The position numbers were made by a program, and so were the translations under genes. 18,816 nucleotides of DNA from Chloroflexia bacterium. GTDB taxonomy: Bacteria; Chloroflexota; Chloroflexia; Thermomicrobiales; UBA6265. The notes under the pieces are model-generated. The model did no database searches. It saw only the letters and a program-made list of their open reading frames with translations, and was not told where the DNA came from. Positions 7,578 to 14,099 of the stretch are shown here, one piece after another. The stretch covers positions 1 through 18,816 of the forward strand of contig JACCUV010000202.1 in NCBI GenBank assembly GCA_013698495.1, in the 5' to 3' direction. Numbering within the stretch: position 1 is the first letter of the stretch; each line of letters starts with the position of its first letter.

Positions 7578-9719
7578 TCAGGAGTGGCCCTCGGAACCCG
7601 ACGGCTGCGTGCCCGCCGCCTCCTGGCTTTGGACAAACTCGGCGTCGAGTTCGTCGGCCTCGTCGGCGCGGCCGAGCAATCGCAGCGCCGTCGCCGCCAC
7701 GTGTTCCCTGGTCATGCCAAAATGCTTGAGCACTTCCTTGCCAGCGCCCGAGGCGCCGTAGGTGTCGATCCCAACGTGAGCGCCATTCGCTCCGGTGTAC
7801 CGCGACCAACCGAGGGTCGATCCGGCTTCGACCGACACCCGAGGCGTGCCCTCCGGACCGAGCACGTCGGCTTTCCACGCAGCGCCCTGATCCTCGAACA
7901 GTTCCCAACTCGGGATCGACACGACCCGGGCGCCAACTCCAAGCTCCGTCAGTGTCTCTCGCGCCATGACGGACAGCTCGACTTCGGAGCCGGTTGCCAG
8001 CAGCACGACATCCGGGTCGCCATCGCTGTCGGCGAGAATGTACCCGCCCTTTACCACATCGCCATTCGCGCCGCCACGGTCGAGTATCGCCAAATCCTGG
8101 CGGCTCAGGATCAGCGCGGTTGGCCACTTGCGGGTAATCGCGATCTTCCACGCTTCGGCCGTTTCGTTGGCATCGGCGGGACGCAGCACGAGCAGTTCGG
8201 GAATCAGGCGAAGCGACATGACGTGTTCGACCGGCTCGTGGGTCGGGCCATCTTCGCCGACCGCGACACTGTCATGCGTGAACACGAAAATCGAGTGGAG
8301 GTTGGTCAGGGCCGCAAGTCGAATCGCGGGTCGCATGTAATCGGAAAATACGAGAAAAGTCGAACCGAAGGGGACGATCCCGCCGTGAGCGGCAAGCCCG
8401 TTGACAATGCTGCCCATCGCATGCTCGCGGATACCGAAGTGCAGATTCCGCCCTCGATAGTCCCAACCGCCGCCGGAGAGCCCCTGTTCGTCTTCTTCCA
8501 GGGTTGAGGGGTGCCCGAAGTCGCCGCCACCCTTGAGCACGGTGTTGGTCGATGGGTTGAGATCGGCCGAACCGCCGATGAAAGTCGGGAGATTCTTGTG
8601 AAAGGCGTTCATCACCTCGCCAGACGCCTTGCGCGTGGCGACCGGTTTGTCGCCCACGTTCCATGACGGAACGTCGGCATCCCAGCCGTCGGCGAGGTCA
8701 CCGGCGAGCGCGGCCTCGAACTCGGCGGCCTCGTGCGGGAACACGCCCTTGTATGCATCGAACCGGATTCGCCACTGAGCCTGGAGGTCGGACCCGCGAT
8801 CGAGCGCCTCGTGGAAGTGGCTGGCGGCGTCGTCTGGTACGAAGAACGCCGGTTCGGTCGGGATCCCCAGGTTTTCCTTGGCCGCGATCACCTCGTCCGG
8901 ACCGAGCGGGGAGCCGTGGACGCCGAACGTGCCCGCCTTGTTCGGCGAACCATATCCAATTGTGGTCCGGGCCACGATCAGCGTCGGCCGCTCCGTTTGC
9001 GAGCGTGCGTCGTCGAGCGCCTCGCGAACCTGGTCGGTGTCCATTCCGTCGATCGAAAGCACGTGCCAGCCGAGGGCCTCGAACCGCGCCGGAATGTCTT
9101 CCCGGAACGAGACATTGGCGGAGGCGGCGAGGGTGATGTGATTTTGGTCGTACAGATAAATGAGTTTGCCGAGTTTGAGGTTGCCGGCGATCGCCGCGGA
9201 CTCGAAGGCGACGCCTTCCATCACGTCCCCGTCGGAAACGATGCCGTAGGTGTAGTGGTTGACGATCTCATGATCGGGCCGGTTGTAGGTGGCGGCGAGG
9301 AACTGCTCGGCGATTGCGAAACCGACCCCATTGGCGAATCCCTGACCGAGTGGACCGGTCGTGACTTCGACGCCTGGCGTGTGGTCGCGTTCGGGATGTC
9401 CCGGCGTCTTCGAGCCGAGTTGGCGAAAGGCCTTGAGATCGTCGACCGAGAGGTCGTAGCCGGTGAGATGCAGGAGCGAGTAGAGCAAGGCGGAGCCGTG
9501 ACCCGCCGACAACACGAAACGATCCCGATCAGGCCACTGCGGACCGCGCGGATTGTGCTTGAGGAACTCTTGCCACAACACGTAGGCCATTGCCGCCGCG
9601 CCCATCGGCAAACCAGGGTGACCGGAGTTCGCCGCTTGCACGGCATCCATCGACAACGTCCGAATCGCGTTGATCGACCGGGTTTCGAGAGTGGTGACCT
9701 GCTCGGTGGCTGTTGCCAC
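7578..9719 (-). CDS. tkt: Transketolase
   Basis: Transketolase uses thiamine diphosphate to move two-carbon units between ketose and aldose phosphates in the non-oxidative pentose phosphate branch. The 713-aa product carries NSGHPGLPMG (31-40), SAGHGSALLYSLLHLTGYDL (71-90), TGPLGQGFANGVG (121-133), the ThDP/Mg motif starting SDGDVMEG (162-169) and ending in DQNH (191-194), and the pyrimidine-binding domain with NLHFGIREHAMG and FTHDSVAVGEDGPTHEP. The reading frame is open to 9785, but the GTG at 9719 is preceded by a textbook AAGGAGG and begins the normal transketolase N-terminus, so I use it. It follows the UPF0104 gene by 103 bp and precedes tal by 111 bp. Confidence 0.97.
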   Translation of the reverse strand: MATATEQVTTLETRSINAIRTLSMDAVQAANSGHPGLPMGAAAMAYVLWQEFLKHNPRGPQWPDRDRFVLSAGHGSALLYSLLHLTGYDLSVDDLKAFRQLGSKTPGHPERDHTPGVEVTTGPLGQGFANGVGFAIAEQFLAATYNRPDHEIVNHYTYGIVSDGDVMEGVAFESAAIAGNLKLGKLIYLYDQNHITLAASANVSFREDIPARFEALGWHVLSIDGMDTDQVREALDDARSQTERPTLIVARTTIGYGSPNKAGTFGVHGSPLGPDEVIAAKENLGIPTEPAFFVPDDAASHFHEALDRGSDLQAQWRIRFDAYKGVFPHEAAEFEAALAGDLADGWDADVPSWNVGDKPVATRKASGEVMNAFHKNLPTFIGGSADLNPSTNTVLKGGGDFGHPSTLEEDEQGLSGGGWDYRGRNLHFGIREHAMGSIVNGLAAHGGIVPFGSTFLVFSDYMRPAIRLAALTNLHSIFVFTHDSVAVGEDGPTHEPVEHVMSLRLIPELLVLRPADANETAEAWKIAITRKWPTALILSRQDLAILDRGGANGDVVKGGYILADSDGDPDVVLLATGSEVELSVMARETLTELGVGARVVSIPSWELFEDQGAAWKADVLGPEGTPRVSVEAGSTLGWSRYTGANGAHVGIDTYGASGAGKEVLKHFGMTREHVAATALRLLGRADEADELDAEFVQSQEAAGTQPSGSEGHS

Positions 9720-9725
9720 GTGGTT

Positions 9726-9732
9726 CCTCCTT
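9726..9732 (-). promoter_or_regulatory. Shine-Dalgarno for tkt (decides GTG start)
   Basis: AAGGAGG on the minus strand lies 6 nt before the GTG at 9719. It is the strongest ribosome binding site in the gene train and rules out the longer reading frame from 9785. Confidence 0.8.
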
Positions 9733-9779
9733 GTAAATCTCGGTGGCCACCCCGTCCGCGGACAGGGCGCATCGACCGT

Positions 9780-9794
9780 CGCCAAAGTTTGGCG
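9780..9794. promoter_or_regulatory. 15-bp perfect palindrome upstream of tkt
   Basis: CGCCAAAGTTTGGCG has 7-bp arms around a central base and lies 61 bp upstream of the tkt start, in the spacer after the UPF0104 gene. About 20 bp further upstream on the minus strand is GATAAT, a good -10-like hexamer without a clear -35. The arrangement would suit a repressor site just downstream of an internal tkt promoter, but a chance palindrome or weak RNA hairpin cannot be excluded. Confidence 0.35.
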
Positions 9795-9822
9795 GCAGCC
9801 CGGTTCATTATCCCATGTGTGC

Positions 9823-10992
9823 TCAAATCGTCGGCGTGCGAATTCCGTTGGTCTTGAACGACGGCGTCAGCTTGTTGGTGACGGGAACTGGGCGTAGCGA
9901 CGGGATTGCCGCTGGCAAGTTCGAACCGAACCGGCTCGAAAGCGTTTCGAACGCCTGGAACGCGATACCGGCCGCCAATGGCAGCCAAAGCTCGCCAGCG
10001 CGGGTCAGCAACGTCGCTCCGATCGCGGCCGCGGGCGGCACGCCAAGTTGCTGCAGGGCCACGGCCATGCTGACTTCCACGAATCCGATCCCGTTGAAAA
10101 CGGGCGCGACCAGCAGGAACACCATCCCGACGACATAGGCAATCAGCGGTACTGCAATGTCGGTGTTGTGCCCTACGGCCCGCAGCGAGAAGAAGAGCAT
10201 CAGCACACCGGCCAACTTGGTCGCCATCATCAATGCGAACGGTCCGGCAAGCCTCGGAACTGATATGTCGTGCAGACGGACCTGGGCCAACAGCCTGAGA
10301 CCCTTGCGCGGTAGCCGCGAAAGGAACCACTGGGGCGGTTTCGTTGAACGCAGCGCAAGCCCGAGAATGGCCGCCATGATTGCCACCAGCAGCACGAGCC
10401 CCGCCGCACCCGAGATCAGCAATGGCGAGGGCTCCTGTACGAAGAGAACTGGCAACAGCAGGATCAGGAAGGCGATGTTGCCGATCACGCTTTTGATCGA
10501 GACCGCGAGCAGGGCATCGACCGGACGTACGCCGCGGTTTCGCAGCGCGTGCACAAACACCAGCATGGACGCCGGTCCGCCGACGGGCGTAATCGTGCCG
10601 ACGACCACTCGCTTGAGATGAACGCCGACAAGCGTATCGATCTTGATGTGGTGTCCAAGTTTTCCGAGGAGGGATCGGTAGGCGCCAGCCACAAGAATCA
10701 AAATGACGACTTCCAGCCCGATCAGGGCCAGCAGCCACCGCCGATCGGCGCCGAAGATCGTATCCCAGATGCTGAAAATCTCGACCTTCTGGTTCAGGCC
10801 AAAGTAAACGGCTAGCCCAAGGATGAAAAGCAGCCACAGATACGCTCCGTGGCGGCGAAATCGCAATGCAAGTTGGCGAGCAAAGGAGTTAATGGGACGT
10901 AACCACCCTTTCGGCCGATGCAAGTTTTCCCGGCGGGAAATTGTGTTTGGCAGGTCATCCGGTTCAGCCTCCCGGAGGTCAACTTCCACCAT
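9823..10992 (-). CDS. UPF0104 / lysylphosphatidylglycerol synthase TM-like integral membrane protein
   Basis: A 389-aa polytopic membrane protein. After a basic, soluble N-terminus (about 1-48) hydrophobic helices are visible near 50-66, 86-106, 165-187, 192-213, 252-271, 280-298 and 333-349. The conserved TPVGGPA (135-141) and the GIGFVEVSM...LGVPPAAAI stretch (301-324) correspond to signature regions of the UPF0104/YbhN family, related to the flippase domain of MprF. Members are thought to act on lipids, isoprenoid-linked glycans or lysyl-PG, but a specific substrate cannot be read from sequence. There is no C-terminal aminoacyl-transferase domain. The ATG start has no clear Shine-Dalgarno. 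It is the first gene of the pentose phosphate train and sits just downstream of a probable operator-promoter, so its expression probably follows that pathway. Confidence 0.8.
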   Translation of the reverse strand: MVEVDLREAEPDDLPNTISRRENLHRPKGWLRPINSFARQLALRFRRHGAYLWLLFILGLAVYFGLNQKVEIFSIWDTIFGADRRWLLALIGLEVVILILVAGAYRSLLGKLGHHIKIDTLVGVHLKRVVVGTITPVGGPASMLVFVHALRNRGVRPVDALLAVSIKSVIGNIAFLILLLPVLFVQEPSPLLISGAAGLVLLVAIMAAILGLALRSTKPPQWFLSRLPRKGLRLLAQVRLHDISVPRLAGPFALMMATKLAGVLMLFFSLRAVGHNTDIAVPLIAYVVGMVFLLVAPVFNGIGFVEVSMAVALQQLGVPPAAAIGATLLTRAGELWLPLAAGIAFQAFETLSSRFGSNLPAAIPSLRPVPVTNKLTPSFKTNGIRTPTI

Positions 10993-11018
10993 AGCACGGC
11001 CGCAATCAAATGTGTCGG

Positions 11019-11024
11019 ATCATA
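11019..11024 (-). promoter_or_regulatory. Candidate -10 (TATGAT) for the pentose phosphate gene train
   Basis: TATGAT on the minus strand, 27 bp from the start of the UPF0104 gene. The region 17 bp upstream has no good -35 hexamer and instead overlaps the operator-like palindrome at 11036-11051. Confidence 0.35.
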
Positions 11025-11035
11025 TGTTCTGTTTA

Positions 11036-11051
11036 CTGTAAACGTTTTCAG
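11036..11051. promoter_or_regulatory. LacI-family-like operator at the head of the pentose phosphate train
   Basis: CTGTAAACGTTTTCAG is a CG-centred 16-bp palindrome with one mismatched arm position. Its core TGTAAACGTTTTCA (11037-11050) fits the CcpA cre consensus TGWAANCGNTNWCA, a pattern shared by many LacI-family sugar regulators. A second perfect palindrome, GTTTACTGTAAAC (11031-11043), overlaps it. It lies 44 bp upstream of the first gene and where a -35 box would fall relative to TATGAT at 11019-11024, a position suited to repression. No LacI-type regulator gene is in the window. Confidence 0.55.
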
Positions 11052-11136
11052 GACTGGCCCCTTTGGGCGTACGGACGTCACCCCCCAATGGGATGGTACA
11101 TGTGACTCGCCAGCCCGTGGCCATTCTTGAAGATGG

Positions 11137-12093
11137 TCAATTCGTCCGCGCGGCAATCAACCCGCCGATCGCGTCGTCTTGAAGCACGACGTGCACGCCC
11201 TTGACTCCATTCACGATCTGCGTGACCCGGACATCCGCCGCCACGCTGCACAGGGCCAGGGCCGTGTTGCGATCGACGGCATACTCTCTCCCAAAAAGGT
11301 CGAGCATCCCATCCAGCGCCAGCAGCACCGCCTCGTCAAGATCCTCGTGAAAGCCGAACGTGATCCAGGCATGGAGTGTTCGCGCCATCGGCATCGTCAG
11401 GGCCACGTCGTTGCGCAGTGAAAAGGTGAGCGAACCCGATGCGATCGGGCACTCGATCGCGGTGGTCGAGACTTCGCCATCGCCCTGGGCGGCGTGACCA
11501 TCGCCCGCGGAGAACATCCCGCCCTCGACCGCGATCGGCAAATAGAGGGTGGTTCCGGCGACCAGCTCCTTGCAATCGATGTTGCCGCCACCGGGCCGAG
11601 GCGTCCACGATGGAACCGGATCGTGACCGTTGCCGGGCATGCCCATGACTCCGAAGAACGGCGCAAGCTGGACTGTGTGCCCGAACTGGTCCGTGGCGAT
11701 ACCGGCCGCGATGTCGATATTCCAACCGAGCCGTACCTCAGTTTCGGCGAGACCGAGACGGTCGTTGATCCCGTTGGCCCAGCCGCCGCCCACGTTCCAA
11801 CCCCAATTACCGGGAACGATTTCGCCAATCTGAACAACCAGCACCATGCCAGGCGCGGCGCCGTTGATGCGGATCGGACCGCACAGCGCATGCCCGTTGT
11901 CGCGCAGATCGTCCCTCGGCGCAAATCGCGGACCGGCGGTGAATTGATCGGGCGGCGGCTGCACGGTCCAACGCGCATCGAGCGTCTCGAATACCACTGT
12001 GTCGCCAGGGTCGATCGTCAGGATTGGAGCCCAGTTCCGGCTAAACGTGCCATGCAGCGTAGCGCGGCTGGGTTTGAGTTGGTGCGTAGCCAT
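11137..12093 (-). CDS. Acetamidase/formamidase family protein
   Basis: A cytosolic amide hydrolase of the FmdA/AmdA family, which releases ammonia and the carboxylate from formamide, acetamide or similar short amides. The 318-aa length is usual for the shorter bacterial class. Family features seen are DPGDTVVFET (28-37), NGAAPGMVLVV (77-87), the GGGNIDCKEL loop (168-177), LPIAVEGGMFSAGDGHAAQG (185-204) with the Asp/His-rich active-site loop, and an acidic EVSTTAIE just after. The ATG start has only a distant AAAGG upstream. It lies 39 bp after a small two-helix membrane protein on the same strand and is probably co-transcribed with it. The actual amide substrate cannot be told from sequence. 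Confidence 0.88.
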   Translation of the reverse strand: MATHQLKPSRATLHGTFSRNWAPILTIDPGDTVVFETLDARWTVQPPPDQFTAGPRFAPRDDLRDNGHALCGPIRINGAAPGMVLVVQIGEIVPGNWGWNVGGGWANGINDRLGLAETEVRLGWNIDIAAGIATDQFGHTVQLAPFFGVMGMPGNGHDPVPSWTPRPGGGNIDCKELVAGTTLYLPIAVEGGMFSAGDGHAAQGDGEVSTTAIECPIASGSLTFSLRNDVALTMPMARTLHAWITFGFHEDLDEAVLLALDGMLDLFGREYAVDRNTALALCSVAADVRVTQIVNGVKGVHVVLQDDAIGGLIAARTN

Positions 12094-12132
12094 GCGTATT
12101 CGAGCCTTTCAGTTTGAGATTCAGAGAGTGTG

Positions 12133-12330
12133 CTAACCCCCGACCGAGGCGAATCCTGCCAGGGCCGCACCAACGGCGAACAGAACCATGATCCCCGCAA
12201 ACATCGCGAATGAGCCGCGCGACTTTACGGCGTGCGGCGTGCGCTTGACATATCGCTGATAAAGGAGCGACAGGGCGAACACCAGGGCCCCGCCGGCAAT
12301 TCCGAACCAGACCAGCGCCACGCTTTCCAT
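12133..12330 (-). CDS. Small two-helix membrane protein (unknown)
   Basis: A 65-aa product with two hydrophobic helices at about residues 5-24 and 41-60, joined by a basic loop YQRYVKRTPHAVKSR (24-38). I chose the ATG at 12330, which begins just before the first helix; a GTG at 12369 would add 13 polar residues. A GGGGGGAG purine run lies somewhat far upstream. The basic loop predicts that it faces the cytoplasm with both termini outside. The gene sits 39 bp ahead of the acetamidase on the same strand and divergent from the MerR gene. I do not recognise the family; pairing with an amidase might mean a transport or anchoring role, but this is only context. Confidence 0.55.
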   Translation of the reverse strand: MESVALVWFGIAGGALVFALSLLYQRYVKRTPHAVKSRGSFAMFAGIMVLFAVGAALAGFASVGG

Positions 12331-12389
12331 CCCGATTTCTTTCTCCCCCCAGGCGGATGACCCCACCACTGCCAGATAGTCGAGTAGCG

Positions 12390-12395
12390 TATTCT
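12390..12395 (+). promoter_or_regulatory. Candidate -10 (TATTCT) in the divergent region before the MerR gene
   Basis: TATTCT lies 6 nt before an ATG at 12402 that opens a 34-codon ORF ending 11 nt inside the MerR gene. No convincing -35 is seen. The 165-bp region between 12331 and 12495 must hold promoters for both directions; this is the only recognisable hexamer. Confidence 0.25.
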
Positions 12396-12495
12396 ACGAA
12401 GATGAAGCAAAGCGACGATCTCGCGGCGCATCCCGCGCCGGAAGCCGCCAACGCATTCACGACCGACCGTCATCCCGGCAGGGGAGGAAATCGCC

Positions 12496-12978
12496 ATGCT
12501 CGATGACCGGCGTTTGCCGCCCGCAAGCGTGCGCCGCTACGAACGACCGCAACCGCACCGCTACACGATGGCCGACCTGGAAACCGAATCGAAAGTCTCG
12601 GCTCGAACTATCCGTTACTACATTTCCCAGGGACTGCTCCAGCCCGCCTACGGGCGAGGACCGACCGCGGTCTACGACGCGGATCACCTGTTGCGGTTGC
12701 GATACATCCAACGCTTGAAAGACGAACGGCTCCCCCTCAACGAAATCAAGGATCATCTGAACTCGCTCTCGTCAGAGGATCTGGCGGTCGCGCTCAAGAT
12801 CGAGTTGGAGCCGGCCGCCGAAACGTGGCGTCGCTATCGCCTCCACGACGATCTGGAAATTGTAGTCCGGGACCGCTCAGCTGGAGTCCGCAACGTGCCC
12901 CACGAGCACGCTTTCGACCTCATCGTCGAATATGCCCGTTCGGTGCTGGAAGATCTGGATCGTCGTGTCGAGGAGTGA
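12496..12978 (+). CDS. MerR-family transcriptional regulator
   Basis: A 160-aa DNA-binding regulator. The winged helix-turn-helix spans about 22-90: YTMADLETESKVSARTIRYY (23-42), then ISQGLLQPAYGRGPTAVYD and LRYIQRLKDERLPLNEIKDHL, the standard MerR recognition and wing elements. The C-terminal 60 residues are charged, end in a helix VEYARSVLEDLDRRVEE and contain no cysteine, so this is not a classic metal or thiol sensor. A 20-residue tail precedes the domain. The ATG has GGGGAGGA at 12481-12488. It is divergent from the acetamidase pair and upstream of a flavin-reductase-domain gene, both plausible targets. The effector is unknown. Confidence 0.88.
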   Translation: MLDDRRLPPASVRRYERPQPHRYTMADLETESKVSARTIRYYISQGLLQPAYGRGPTAVYDADHLLRLRYIQRLKDERLPLNEIKDHLNSLSSEDLAVALKIELEPAAETWRRYRLHDDLEIVVRDRSAGVRNVPHEHAFDLIVEYARSVLEDLDRRVEE

Positions 12979-12979
12979 T

Positions 12980-13005
12980 TTGCCGGGCGCTACAGAACCC
13001 GGCAA
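12980..13005 (+). terminator. GC-rich hairpin directly after the MerR gene
   Basis: TTGCCGGG (12980-12987) and CCCGGCAA (12998-13005) form a perfect 8-bp stem around a 10-nt loop, starting 1 nt after the MerR stop codon. No U-tract follows, so it may be a weak or factor-assisted terminator, or an attenuating structure before the next gene. It argues that the 100-bp gap is truly intergenic. Confidence 0.35.
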
Positions 13006-13078
13006 CTGGAGTGGTGGAGGCATCGCCTTTGGCGGAGGATCGCGCTGCCGGTCTCGACCTGGCGCGGGAAGTCCCGAC

Positions 13079-13552
13079 ATGATTGAGGCGATGCGGCGGC
13101 GTTGGGCGAGCGGCATTGCGGTTGTCACCGCAGTCGATGCTGACGGTCGCTTTCGTGGCGTGACGGTGTCGTCGATGATGATCGTGTCCGAGGAACCATC
13201 CGTGCTGGCGGTGGCGTTGACGGCGGCAGGCTCGTTCCAGGCGTTGGCGAGGGTCGGCGCCGTGCTCGGGATCAGCGTGCTTGACGCGACGCACGACTTC
13301 GTGGCCGAGCGCTTCGCGGGCCGTGCTCCACTTCCCGATGCGCAATTTGGCGGTGTCGCCCACACCATTGTCGAGGGAGTGCCCGTGCTCGGGGGAGCCC
13401 TGGCCTGGGCCGTCGGTCGGGTGCGGCAGCGACACGCGTGGGGCGACCACGTCCTGGCCCTGATGGAAGTCGACCAGGGTGATCTGGGCCCTGATACCGA
13501 CGATCCGCTCCTGACCTACGCGGGGCGGTATCGACGGCTGGAGGCGGGCTGA
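13079..13552 (+). CDS. Flavin reductase-like domain (FMN-binding split-barrel) protein
   Basis: A 157-aa protein with the flavin_reduct fold: EAMRRRWASGIAVVTAVDADG (from residue 3), GVTVSSMMIVSEEPSVLAVA (27-46), a central region ending VEGVPVLGGALAWAVG (98-113), GDHVLALMEV (122-131) and PLLTYAGRYRRL (143-154). Relatives bind FMN and reduce free flavin for a partner monooxygenase, or bind flavin or heme for another role; no monooxygenase partner is in the window. The ATG at 13079 has GGAAG upstream. A TTG at 12980 with GAGGAG would give a longer form, but those 33 extra residues are Gly/Arg-rich, unlike the family, and coincide with a hairpin. The stop overlaps the next start by 1 nt (TGATG). 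Confidence 0.82.
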   Translation: MIEAMRRRWASGIAVVTAVDADGRFRGVTVSSMMIVSEEPSVLAVALTAAGSFQALARVGAVLGISVLDATHDFVAERFAGRAPLPDAQFGGVAHTIVEGVPVLGGALAWAVGRVRQRHAWGDHVLALMEVDQGDLGPDTDDPLLTYAGRYRRLEAG

Positions 13553-13905
13553 TGCCGGAAAACCACGACCGATCAGAACTCTGGATACCGGACAATCCCG
13601 ATGGCAGCGGCTGGGCGGACGTCGATTGGACAAGCGTAGCCAAGGGCAGCCGTTACCACTACCAGCACGGCGAACCGCTCGACCAGGCGATCGCGAGCAG
13701 GCCACCGTATTACAGGGTGATGACACGGTTGGAATCCGAGCGGATCCAGGCCCACGAAAACACCTACTACGTGACCGCCGCCAGCCTGGCCGACTTCGTC
13801 GGCGAACTCGTCTGGCACGGCGGCGACGAAGCGATCTGGCACATCGAACCGTGCACCAAACCGCCCCTCGAGGCGCAAGTCTGCGACCCGCAACGTGGTT
13901 GGTAA
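13552..13905 (+). CDS. Hypothetical protein, coupled to the flavin-reductase-domain gene
   Basis: A 117-aa soluble, acidic, aromatic-rich protein I do not recognise. It has no signal peptide, membrane helix or cysteine pair; a single Cys lies in the EPCTKPP stretch and another near the C-terminus (VCDPQ). Tryptophans and histidines are frequent (SELWIPD, GWADVDWT, YHYQHGEP, ELVWHGGDEAIWHIEP). The ATG shares one base with the stop of the preceding gene (TGATG), a strong sign of translational coupling, so a joint function with the flavin-binding protein is plausible. The frame is clean and its codon use resembles its neighbours. Confidence 0.65.
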   Translation: MPENHDRSELWIPDNPDGSGWADVDWTSVAKGSRYHYQHGEPLDQAIASRPPYYRVMTRLESERIQAHENTYYVTAASLADFVGELVWHGGDEAIWHIEPCTKPPLEAQVCDPQRGW

Positions 13906-13931
13906 CGCCTGATGTACGTTTTCCGGATCCT

Positions 13932-14099
13932 CGTAGGGGCAGACCCATTCGACTCCGCTCAGGGCAGGCTCCCGGCACAACGGTCCGGCAGCCGGGAGAC
14001 GCGCAGGGTCTTCAGCCCATTCAATGCCGCAATCTCCGGGCGGACCCCCCTGCATCGCGGTTGTCTACATGTCCTTCATGCCGGGGGTCCGCCCCTACG
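13932..14099. repeat. Dispersed-repeat element with near-perfect terminal inverted repeats
   Basis: The 168-bp stretch begins CGTAGGGGCAGACCC (13932-13946) and ends in its inverted copy (14085-14099, 14 of 15 positions matching). Inside are an 8-bp inverted repeat CTCCCGGC/GCCGGGAG (13969-13976, 13991-13998), a perfect 12-bp inverted repeat GGGCGGACCCCC/GGGGGTCCGCCC (14038-14049, 14083-14094), and the string TTCGACTCCGCTCAGGGC (from 13949). From memory, such strings and their spurious translations (DSAQGR, ALSGVEW, ACPERSRM) recur as dispersed intergenic repeats in Chloroflexota and other genomes. It contains no gene. Lying between convergent genes, its hairpins may also end transcripts from both sides. 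Confidence 0.6.

Noticed and set aside
12980..13078. TTG start at 12980 for the flavin-domain gene, with GAGGAG upstream
   Set aside because: The purine run is the natural coding end of the MerR gene (Glu-Glu), the extra residues are Gly/Arg-rich, and the start would sit within a perfect hairpin. It remains a minor alternative.
12920..13978. 352-codon minus-strand frame containing ACPERSRM
   Set aside because: It is antisense to the flavin-domain gene and the 117-aa gene and reads into the repeat element; the ACPERSRM-type peptide is a repeat translation artefact.
13906..14094. Possible CRISPR-like or protein-coding content in the repeat-rich gap
   Set aside because: There are inverted repeats but no regularly spaced direct repeats with unique spacers, and frames crossing it are repeat-derived.
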